NCBI GenBank assembly: GCA_902464015.1
Contig: CABQHM010000098.1
Span: 1 to 7,892 of the forward strand
Direction: 5' to 3'
DNA from: an uncultured Coriobacteriales bacterium
GTDB taxonomy: Bacteria > Actinomycetota > Coriobacteriia > Coriobacteriales > UMGS124
DNA: 7,892 nt
In this document: piece by piece, positions 1 to 6,800 of the stretch
Layout of the letters: the number at the start of each line of letters is the position of its first letter
Position numbering within the stretch: position 1 is the first letter of the stretch
Translations under genes and position numbers: made by a program
Notes under the pieces: model-generated
Told to the model about the DNA's origin: nothing
Seen by the model: the letters and a program-made list of their open reading frames with translations, nothing else
Databases searched by the model: none

Positions 1-240
1 GCGCTACGTCATTCATCCGCACGTCGGGCATCGCCCCCTGCGCCCCGTGCTGCCCCATCCATCCGCCCGTTGAGCGGCGCTATCTGCGCCCTACTATTCC
101 ATCCGCGTGTCGAACGGCGTCCTCTGCGCCCTGCTACTCCATCCATCCGTTCGGCGAACAGCGCCACCTGCGCGCCCGGCTACCCCATCCGCCCGTCGAG
201 CGGCGCCATCTGCGCCATCTGCGCCCTGCTATCCCATCCG
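1..240. repeat. Imperfect 40-49 bp tandem repeat array at the 3' end of the LytTR gene
   Basis: Unit starts (the motif CATCCG on the plus strand) lie at 14, 60, 100, 144, 186 and 235, giving spacings of 46, 40, 44, 42 and 49 bp. Bases 1-13 look like the end of another unit, so the array continues off the left edge. A typical unit reads CATCCG, then a CGTCGAGCGGCG-like stretch, then ATCTGCGCCCTGCTA. Read on the minus strand, most units contain GGATGG followed shortly by TAG, and the LytTR gene's own last codons and stop (229-231) form part of the rightmost unit. Further CTA (minus-strand TAG) triplets lie at 180, 134, 91/94 and 4. Some units carry a doubled ATGG (CATCCATCCG on the plus strand). 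Several contain a short GC-rich hairpin, for example 76-90 and 202-216. No convincing protein-coding frame crosses the array. It may be a 3'-UTR or intergenic repeat; its function is unknown. Confidence 0.8.
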
Positions 241-1023
241 CTCTGCGAGTTCGCGCTTGACGGCGGTGTACTTCTTCTCGGGAATGGGAAGCTCGCTGCC
301 GTCCTGCAGGGTCACCTTGCAGCGGGTCACGTCGCGCACAAAAGCGGGGTTGACCAGGTAACTTGCATGGCAGCGAACAAAGAGGTCGCCGTGGCGCTGA
401 GCGATCGAGGAGAGCGTTTCGACTGACTCATAGACGCCGTCTTCAGTGTGAATCAGTGAGTGCGTGCCTTTACTTTCTATATATATGATGTCGGAGCGGT
501 TGAAGTACAACGCCGAACGGTTCAAGCCGCGCAAGCAGATGTGCCGCGTTGAGTTGGTGTTCGACGCATTTGTCTCAGACGTGCCGTCATAGGTGGCGCC
601 ATAGCGCAAGAGATAGATGTCATCCGGTCCGGTATAGGCGATGGCGTTGGCCACGTTGCACAGAAGGATGCGCGGCGTGCGCTGACAGTCCACCCAGGTA
701 AAATGGATGTGCTGGTTGACGCGGTTGGTGCTCCCGTCGGGTCGGATGCTGTCCACGAGGAACGTCATGACGACCTCGCACACATCCGGGCCCGGGGTCG
801 GCAGCGTGGTGACCACCAGGTCATGCACCTGAAACTGTGGGTCGTCGTGCCCTTCTCGTGCCATGGCGAGCAACTTTGCCTTCGAGCGGATAAGGTGTCC
901 ATAGGAGGGCCCAACAAGCACCACATCGTCATGGCAGGCGTCAAGGAAAGACGCGGAGTCGCCATCGACGTAGTAGCTGCGAAGAATCTTTGCCGACAGG
1001 GCTGCGATATCATGGGGTTTCAT
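229..1023 (-). CDS. SnoaL/NTF2-like domain plus C-terminal LytTR DNA-binding domain protein
   Basis: This 264-residue protein is a likely cytoplasmic transcription regulator. Residues about 5-140 resemble the SnoaL/NTF2-like fold: an N-terminal helix, then FLDACHDDVVLVGPSYG and a helical RSKAKLLAMA stretch, then beta strands ending near HFTWVDC and ILLCNVAN. Residues about 162-262 match a LytTR domain, with DIIYIES followed by G and S (about 178-188), the RCHASYLVN stretch (217-225) and the closing GSELPIPEKKY. LytTR domains normally follow a response-regulator receiver or membrane segments; neither is present here. The NTF2-like part may bind a small ligand or dimerise, which is inference. 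The ATG at 1023 is preferred over the in-frame GTG at 1029 because the GGGAGGT Shine-Dalgarno (1034-1028) overlaps that GTG and is correctly spaced from the ATG. The stop TAG lies inside the tandem repeat. The gene sits 103 bp downstream of the hydrolase gene on the same strand. Confidence 0.85.
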   Translation of the reverse strand: MKPHDIAALSAKILRSYYVDGDSASFLDACHDDVVLVGPSYGHLIRSKAKLLAMAREGHDDPQFQVHDLVVTTLPTPGPDVCEVVMTFLVDSIRPDGSTNRVNQHIHFTWVDCQRTPRILLCNVANAIAYTGPDDIYLLRYGATYDGTSETNASNTNSTRHICLRGLNRSALYFNRSDIIYIESKGTHSLIHTEDGVYESVETLSSIAQRHGDLFVRCHASYLVNPAFVRDVTRCKVTLQDGSELPIPEKKYTAVKRELAERMG

Positions 1024-1027
1024 GGAC

Positions 1028-1034
1028 ACCTCCC
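1028..1034 (-). promoter_or_regulatory. Shine-Dalgarno of the LytTR-protein gene
   Basis: The minus strand reads GGGAGGT here, leaving 5 nt between GGAGG and the ATG at 1023-1021 plus the trailing T. It covers the alternative GTG at 1029-1027, which decides the start in favour of the ATG. Confidence 0.7.
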
Positions 1035-1048
1035 TTACGGGCGCGAGC

Positions 1049-1078
1049 GTTGTACGGGTTCATTTTCGCAGGCACCAA
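1049..1078 (-). promoter_or_regulatory. Weak candidate promoter between hydrolase and LytTR gene
   Basis: On the minus strand, TTGGTG (1078-1073) and TACAAC (1054-1049) are separated by 18 nt and lie about 25 nt before the LytTR-protein ATG. The match to TTGACA/TATAAT is only partial (4 of 6 in the -10). The 103 bp gap 1024-1126 holds no gene and no clear terminator, so co-transcription from the hydrolase gene is equally possible. Confidence 0.2.
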
Positions 1079-1126
1079 CTGCCTACTTTAGACCCCCGCG
1101 TCCAACTAATCGGGGCAGAAATGGGC

Positions 1127-2215
1127 CTAATTTATCGAAAAATCGCTCACATCGTTCCAATTGCGGCGCAGGCATACCTCCAAAGTGAGCCCTGTGTTGT
1201 CGTAGATGGCCGACCATTGAGTGTTGCTTGTCACGTCCTCAGGGTTGGGGTCCTGTGCAGAGGCGCGCAGCGCTTCCCAAACAACGTCTTCGTCCTGGTC
1301 GCCCTCATGGGCACCCAGCACTTCTTCGACGGCTTCCCAACGCTCTTTGCCGTGGCCGTAGATGCCGTTCTTCTGGTTGGGCTGCACCAGGTCGGGGTAG
1401 AGCGCGTAGAAGTTGGTGATGGCGCGCATCGGCGTGGCCTTGAGCGGGCGGCCTTCGGCCTCGGGGTCCCACTCCACGACGCGGCCGTCGCCCGAGGCAT
1501 CGGTGATGTAGAAGTGGTAGTCGCGCCCCGAGGTGGCAAACATGTCGTAGTTGCTCAGGAGCTCGACGGCTTCCTCGGTTGTGGCCGCGCGGTCGAGAAC
1601 GAGGCGGATGGCGAGCGTTGTGGCGATGGACTGTTTGCCGGTGTCCTGGTAGGTGGGTTCGCTGTCGAGCGTGAGCACGGCGATGGAGACGCCCTTCTCG
1701 TTTATGCCGTCGAGGCAGATGAAGGGCGCCGTGAGGCAGGCGAGCTTCTTGGATACGCTCTCGTTGGGGTCGTCGGCCTTCACGTTGTTGAGCGCGGCCA
1801 GGCCGATGGACGTGTAGCCGTTCTTGGGCGTGCAGCGCACGAGCAGAGCCGAGGTGTCGAGCTTGAAGTCGTAGTTGCGCCCCATGCGCACCTCGCCATC
1901 GGCTGCCGTGGCGGTAAAGGCGGTGCAGGCATAGTTGGGCGCCGTCATGTGCACGGGCAGCAGCGGCAGCGACTCGGCGAGCACGGCATCGAGAAACGCC
2001 TGGTTGTCGCGGATGTCGCGGGCGAGCAGCGCGTCGAGGTCATAGTCGTAGGCCACGTCCATAGTGTAGAGGTTGTAACCGTCATCATAGGAGGTGACCT
2101 GGTTGATGCTAGAGATGGTCTGAATCCTGCTGGCGTACAGCACGCCGAAGGCGACGAGCACCGCCGCGATTGCGGCGACGAGTCCGATGACGACACGCTT
2201 GACGATGCGTTTCAT
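1127..2215 (-). CDS. Membrane-anchored choloylglycine-hydrolase-family linear amide C-N hydrolase
   Basis: This 362-residue Ntn-hydrolase resembles bile salt hydrolase, penicillin V acylase and NAAA-like enzymes, which cleave a linear amide bond. A basic start (MKRIVKR) and a hydrophobic stretch at about 8-28 form an uncleaved-looking signal anchor, so the enzyme should face outward. The predicted nucleophile is C97 in ACTAF. R113 and D116 in GRNYDF lie 16 and 19 residues later, exactly the C2-R18-D21 spacing of bile salt hydrolases. N172 in GINEKG, N268 in ITNFY and R292 in ERWEA match the family's other active-site positions. The C-terminal TQWSAIYD stretch also fits. In this superfamily the Cys becomes an N-terminal nucleophile after propeptide removal, so cleavage before C97 is expected; that is inference. 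The substrate cannot be told from sequence, and bile acids are only one option. The ATG at 2215 has a strong GGGGAGG Shine-Dalgarno (2226-2220). The gene is divergent from the LuxR gene. Confidence 0.85.
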   Translation of the reverse strand: MKRIVKRVVIGLVAAIAAVLVAFGVLYASRIQTISSINQVTSYDDGYNLYTMDVAYDYDLDALLARDIRDNQAFLDAVLAESLPLLPVHMTAPNYACTAFTATAADGEVRMGRNYDFKLDTSALLVRCTPKNGYTSIGLAALNNVKADDPNESVSKKLACLTAPFICLDGINEKGVSIAVLTLDSEPTYQDTGKQSIATTLAIRLVLDRAATTEEAVELLSNYDMFATSGRDYHFYITDASGDGRVVEWDPEAEGRPLKATPMRAITNFYALYPDLVQPNQKNGIYGHGKERWEAVEEVLGAHEGDQDEDVVWEALRASAQDPNPEDVTSNTQWSAIYDNTGLTLEVCLRRNWNDVSDFSIN

Positions 2216-2368
2216 GGGGCCTCCCCAATGTCAGTTTCATGTCACTTTCAAATCCATGGTGAGGTTGCGGGGAGCATTTGGGTAGTGCCATTTGGCGCAA
2301 AATTTGGCCAATTTCTAATCCTCTCGGTGCTGTCACTGCTACCATTGGGGCAAAGAAACGGGGGCGGT
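2216..2368. promoter_or_regulatory. Divergent intergenic region between hydrolase and LuxR genes
   Basis: This 153 bp spacer is clearly richer in A/T than the genes on either side and must carry the start signals for both. It contains three copies of ATTTGG on the plus strand (2276, 2290, 2302) spaced 14 and 12 bp. The third is embedded in a near-perfect palindrome, AATTTGGCCAATTT (2301-2314), with perfect core TTGGCCAA. This is a reasonable candidate operator, perhaps for the divergently transcribed LuxR protein. I could not pick a convincing hydrolase promoter on the minus strand. Confidence 0.5.
2292..2319 (+). promoter_or_regulatory. Candidate promoter for the LuxR gene with palindrome in its spacer
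   Basis: TTGGCG (2292-2297) and TCTAAT (2314-2319, 5 of 6 to TATAAT) are separated by 16 nt, about 50 nt before the ATG at 2369. The TTGGCCAA palindrome (2304-2311) lies between the two elements, so a protein bound there would block or remodel the promoter. The -35 is poor (3 of 6), which would fit an activated or weak promoter. Confidence 0.3.
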
Positions 2369-3598
2369 ATGGCAGCAGATGAGCGCGTCACATATGGCAA
2401 TGACCGCGCGAGTGGAGAGCCGCTGCGTGCGCAGGCACAGGCAGGCGGGCTTTTGCCGCACTTTGCCCAGCTCACGGATGAGGAGTCGCTGTGCGCGCAA
2501 ACGGGCGGTGCGCTTGACGACCGTGCCTGCGACAGCCAGACGGGGCTGCCGTGCGCGCAGGCGCAAGCAGATACGCCTGCCCGACTTGGGCAGCCTTGCG
2601 CTACAAGGTCGCCTATGCCGCTCATGTGCACGTCCTTTGAGCCGGGATGTCTTTCACAGGCGATTGAGTCCATTGACGACGAGGACGCCCGGCGTATCGC
2701 GCAGGCTGAGGCCCTGTATTTCACGGCCGACCCCGATGGGGCGTGCTGCGAGTCCGAGCCGTATTTGACGAGCTCGAACCCTGCACTGAGGATGTCTGCC
2801 TGTTTCATCTGCGCTTATGCCAATTTGTCACGCGGGCAGATTCCCTTTGCCAAGGCCTGCCTCGACGATCTTGCTTCTATGGGGCAGGACTGCCTTGCCA
2901 GCGAGGATCCCACTATTCGCGCTGCGTACGTTGTGTTTGCCACGGCGGCGAGCGTTCTCTTGCACCTGGAACCGGCTTGCAGCGAGGACGAGCTTCGTGC
3001 GGCTGCCCCTTACCTTCCCGAGGGCCTGCGTTTGTTCGCTGCCCAGGTGGATGCGCACCGCGCCTATCTCGCCGGGGAATATGGCAGGTGCATCGGCATT
3101 GCAGAGACCGCGCTTGCCATGAAGCGGGGGTCCTATCCCATATCCGAGCTGTTCTTGCACCTTGTGGCTGCCATGGGGTGGATGGGGCAAAAGTCGCCCG
3201 ACCACGCCCGCGCCCATTTCGTGCAGGGGTGGGATATCGCGCGGCCCGATGGGCTTATCGAACTCATCGGCGAGCATCATGGCCTGCTCCAGGGTGTTCT
3301 TGAGACCTGCCTCAAGGATGACTACCCCGATGACTTTGCCCGCATTATCCAGGTGACCTATCGATTCAGCGCCGGGTGGCGCCGCATCCATAACCCAACG
3401 ACCGGCGAAAAAGTCGCCGACAACCTCACCACCACCGAGTTCACCTTTGCGATGCTTGCGTGTCGCGGCTGGAGCAACGACCAGATTGCGGCCCACATGG
3501 GGGTGTCGCGCGGCACCGTGAAGAACCGCCTGTCGAGCGTGTATGTCAAGCTGGGGATTCAGAGTCGATCCGAGCTTGAGAAGTACATGCTGCGCTAG
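2369..3598 (+). CDS. LuxR-type helix-turn-helix transcriptional regulator
   Basis: This 409-residue protein has a C-terminal LuxR (NarL/FixJ-type) DNA-binding domain at about 353-408. It starts LTTTEF and continues through GWSNDQIAAHMGVSRGTVKNRL to KLGIQSRSELEKYML, and keeps the family's core SN-IA-H, S-TVK and KLG positions. The usual Arg of LTxRE is replaced by Thr. The middle (about 100-345) is alpha-helical and TPR/MalT-like in character, with no receiver domain, no ATPase P-loop and no membrane segment. Residues 1-82 are low-complexity and rich in Ala, Gln, Gly and Cys, with repeated AQAQA-like pieces. The frame is open far upstream across the antisense of the hydrolase, but that is shadow. 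ATG 2369 is preceded by a G-rich weak ribosome site (GGGGGCGG). ATG 2615 (residue 83), after AAGG at 2605-2608, is a real alternative giving 327 residues. G/C-biased third positions between the two favour the longer form. Possible targets are the divergent hydrolase and the downstream adhesin gene. Confidence 0.82.
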   Translation: MAADERVTYGNDRASGEPLRAQAQAGGLLPHFAQLTDEESLCAQTGGALDDRACDSQTGLPCAQAQADTPARLGQPCATRSPMPLMCTSFEPGCLSQAIESIDDEDARRIAQAEALYFTADPDGACCESEPYLTSSNPALRMSACFICAYANLSRGQIPFAKACLDDLASMGQDCLASEDPTIRAAYVVFATAASVLLHLEPACSEDELRAAAPYLPEGLRLFAAQVDAHRAYLAGEYGRCIGIAETALAMKRGSYPISELFLHLVAAMGWMGQKSPDHARAHFVQGWDIARPDGLIELIGEHHGLLQGVLETCLKDDYPDDFARIIQVTYRFSAGWRRIHNPTTGEKVADNLTTTEFTFAMLACRGWSNDQIAAHMGVSRGTVKNRLSSVYVKLGIQSRSELEKYMLR

Positions 3599-3622
3599 GA
3601 GCGGGATCTGCCTGGCCGCCAA

Positions 3623-3663
3623 AGGCGCGGTCGGGCGCCTCAGCGGCGCGGGCGTGAAACGCC
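3623..3663 (+). terminator. GC-rich stem-loops after the LuxR gene, possible terminator
   Basis: AGGCGC (3623-3628) pairs with GCGCCT (3635-3640) around a 6 nt loop, and GGCGT (3651-3655) pairs with ACGCC (3659-3663) around GAA. A third arm, GGCGC at 3645-3649, can compete for GCGCC at 3635-3639. They begin 25 nt after the LuxR stop, the right place for a terminator. No T-run follows directly (the T6 is about 30 nt later), so this is not a canonical intrinsic terminator. Confidence 0.3.
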
Positions 3664-3863
3664 AAAACGCGCGGTGTCAAGTAGGGTAGTCATTTTTTCG
3701 ACAAAACAGGTCATCTTTGCAGTGCGGGTTTATTTCATGCACACCATCGGAATAGAGTAAAAGACAAACAAGGGCGTACCGAGCATGGTGTGAATGTGCG
3801 CCGCGGGGAATGCGCGCTCCCAATGCGGCTTGCAGACCGACCGACTCGGCGCCGTCGAGCCTA

Positions 3864-3871
3864 GGAAGGTG
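3864..3871 (+). promoter_or_regulatory. Shine-Dalgarno of the adhesin gene
   Basis: GGAAGGTG ends 7 nt before the ATG at 3879, a good ribosome-binding match at usual spacing. It supports that ATG, which is also followed directly by a signal peptide. Confidence 0.65.
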
Positions 3872-3878
3872 GGGCCGC

Positions 3879-6800
3879 ATGAAACCGCTACGCAGATTAT
3901 TCGACCCGTCCCAAAACACAAGCAAGATACTCGCCATTTTCATGTCGCTGGTCATGGTGTGGACCCAGGTGTCTATGGTGCCCACGGCCCTGGCGCAGGG
4001 CGACTGGGGCGAGCCTGCTGCGGAAAGCGCCACAGTGGGCCCCCCGGAGGGCGAAGAGCAGGATGTCATCGGCGCGCCTGCAGCCGAGCCTGTACCCCAG
4101 GCAGAGGTTGCAAGTGCGCCTGAGGTTGTTGCTGAGCCCGCGGTAGAGGCCGCACCTGCCGAGCAGCCCGCAGTAGAGGCTGCCCCGGTTGCCGAGCCTG
4201 CGGCAGAGCCCGCTCCGGCAGGGGAGCTTGCGGTTGAAGCCGCCCCGGCTGAGCAGCCCGCCGCTCCCGCCGAGCAGCCTGCGACCGAGCCTGCGGCTCC
4301 CGCTGAGCAGCCTGCAACTGAGCAGCCTGCCGCACCTGCCGAGCAGCCCGCAACCGAGCAGCCCGCCGCACCTGCCGAGCAGCCCGTCACCGAGCAGCCT
4401 GCCGCGCCCGCTCCCGCTGAGCAGCCCGCGGTCGAGGCCGCTCCCGCTGAGCAGCCTGCAGCAGAGCCCGCGCCGGCCGAAGAGCCCGCAGTTCCCGCCG
4501 AGCCCGAGCAGCCCGCGTATCCCGCCTTCCTCGGCTACGCCCACGCCGGCAACATCACCGTGAAGGTGACGGCTCCCGAGGGCGCTCTGCCCGAGGGCAC
4601 GCGCGTGCTGGCCGAGTCCGTGCACCGCGCCGACGTCGCCGCCGCTGTGGCCGGTGCCGTCGAGGAGCAGGGCCGCACGCTCGAAGGCGCCGTGGCTCTC
4701 GACGTCACGCTCGTCGACAAGGACGGCAACGCCATTCAGCCCAACGGCTCTGTGAGCGTGAGCTTCTTCAACGCCGGCATGGGCGAGGGCGAGGCCGTGG
4801 GCGTGTACCGCGTGGCCGACGACGCCTCCAGCGTTGAGGCAATCCCCGCAAGCCAGGCCAGCGCAAACGTCCAGAGCTTCGACGTCGACCACTTCTCGAT
4901 CTACGTCGTCACCGATGAGAACCCCGTCTACCTGGCCACCTATAGGTTCTATGATGCCGATGGCACCGTTGTCAGCGAGCAGACCGTCAAGAACGGCGAG
5001 ACGCTTGTCGAACCTGCGGCCCCCGAGATCGACGGCCAGACATTCACCGGTTGGTACCTGGGCGAGAACCTCATGGACTTCTCGCAGGCCGTGACCGTGA
5101 ACGCGACGGTGACGTACGACGTGTATGCGCGCTATGCCTCCGTCCTGCACATCAACTTCTACGACCCCGACGGCATGCAGATCATGCGCACGATGGTCGT
5201 TGAGGACCATGAGGCGCACGACATCTCTGGCATCAAGTATGACGTCGATGCCACGCACAGCGTTGTGGGCTGGACGGACGCCGATGGCAACCAGCTAACA
5301 TCCGTTGCCGTGCCCAAAGGCAAGAGCAGCGTCGACGTATTCGCCGTTGTCGTCGAAGGCGTGTGGGTCGCTTTTGACGCCGCTGGCGGTACCACCGTTG
5401 ACCATGTGTTCGTGAACGCCGACGAGGGTATCACCCTTCCCGTGAGCACGCGCACCGGGTATACGCTCGAGGGTTGGTATCTGCGCGACTCGAAGGTCAG
5501 CGAACACGACAGGTTCGACGCTCCCGTGACCCTTACCGCCCATTGGACGCCCATCGAGGTTGCTTACACCGTCAACTACTGGCAGCAGCGCGTGACCGAT
5601 GTCAAGAACGCCCTCGACGCCGACAAGACGTACGACTTCGTTGAGTCCGCCGAGAAGACGGCTCCTGCCGGTTCCGTCGTTGCCGGTGCCAACGACAAGA
5701 GCTATCCCGGCTTTACCTTCAACGCCAACAACACCCAGTCCAACGTCACCATTGCCGGCGACGGCTCCACCATCGTGAACGTCTACTACGACCGCGTGCT
5801 GTGCACGATCAACTTCTATCACTATTGGAATGGCTGGGGCGGCGTTAACGAAGAGCTCATCGCTCGACACACTGGCCTGTACGGCGCTCCGCTCAAAGAC
5901 GGCGAGTGGGACCAGACATACTATTGGTACACGACCTCTGACGAGTGGGCTCAGAACAGGTCTGGCTGCATCCTTCTGACCAGCTACGACTTTGAGACCG
6001 CCGGATATGCCAAGAACAAGGGCAACATAACCACCAACGGCGTCGTCACGACGTGCAACTTCTATGGCACGAGCAAGCAGAGCGGCGGCACAATCTACTA
6101 CTACAACGAGCAGGCCGACGGCACGTTTGCGCTTGTCAACACGGTGACAACGAGCGGCGGCACGCTGACGGTGCACCAGAAGTACACCGGCTACGACCTG
6201 TACAAGTACGCTACCGGTAGGATTAAGGGCGACCCGACCACGGCTGCGTTCTGGACGAACAAGGGCAGTGCGTTCGAGGGCCAGAAGATCCAAAACGCAT
6301 CGACCATCTATATCGCTAACACGCTCAAGTCCTACAACCTCACCTACCATAACGTGACCGGCGACAACAACAAGGTCGTCAGCGTCGACTACACTGCGTC
6401 CCTTGCACCGTATGCCAACTACGTCCCCGAGGACCCGTACTCCGATGGCATCGAACGCACGTTTGTGGGTTGGTATGCCGACCAGGCATGCACGGTTCCG
6501 TTCGACTTCGCCAACACCACCATGCCGCATGCCAACGTCGCGGTGTATGCCAAGTGGGCCGTGGACCAGGTCACGCTGAGCTGGGACCTGTGCGCTCCCG
6601 AGGACCCGAAGCCCGGGGACAAGGGTTCGGCCACGTTCGACCCCGGCACGCGTCCGGCTTCTGACTTCCTGCCCGCAGGCGCGGTGTGGGGCACCGACTA
6701 CACGTTCGACGGCTGGTATACCGACGACGGCAAGCTGTTCAACCCCGAGACCCGCATCTCCCGCGACACCAACGTCACGGGCAAGTGGCTCTACAACGGC

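Larger units (their letters stand above)
3599..3878. other. Intergenic spacer between LuxR and adhesin genes
   Basis: No gene is supported in these 280 bp. The first part (3623-3663) has GC-rich stem-loops, then a T6 run at 3693-3698, then an AT-richer stretch (about 3690-3775) where the adhesin promoter should lie, although no good -35/-10 pair stands out. CACACCAT (3740-3747) and ATGGTGTG (3785-3792) form a perfect 8 bp inverted repeat 37 nt apart. An 8 bp palindrome, CGGCGCCG, lies at 3847-3854. These could be leader RNA structure or operator sites, or chance. Confidence 0.5.

Noticed and set aside
1..240. CRISPR array
   Set aside because: The units are nearly contiguous and diverged along their whole length, without constant repeats alternating with unique spacers, and no cas genes are seen.
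70..426. Plus-strand open frame over the left-edge repeats, with repeated SGAICALL-like peptide
   Set aside because: The unit length is not a multiple of three, the frame runs antisense into the LytTR domain, and there is no ribosome site. The repeated peptide simply reflects the DNA repeats.
1070..1110. LytTR-type binding site pair before the LytTR gene (GCAGTTGGT and TTAGTTGGA on the minus strand)
   Set aside because: Each is an imperfect match, and they are 27 bp apart start to start rather than the roughly two-helical-turn spacing expected for LytTR direct repeats.
1022..2368. Upstream extension of the LuxR open frame to base 1022
   Set aside because: This part lies wholly antisense and codon-aligned to the well-supported hydrolase gene. 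The open frame results from rare TTA/CTA/TCA codons there, and the promoter region lies at 2216-2368.
2828..3622. Minus-strand open frame opposite the LuxR gene (264 codons), and a second at 2248-2808
   Set aside because: The plus strand encodes a recognisable LuxR helix-turn-helix here; the antisense peptides show no domain.
3700..3860. Riboswitch-like leader (cyclic-di-GMP type) before the adhesin gene
   Set aside because: I could not find the conserved core elements of a known class; only a lone inverted repeat is visible.
3897..5258. Minus-strand open frame opposite the adhesin N-terminus (453 codons), and another at 3677-4390 with Ala/Gly/Cys/Ser repeats
   Set aside because: Both are mirror images of the Pro/Ala/Glu stalk and its tandem repeats; no ribosome site or domain supports them.
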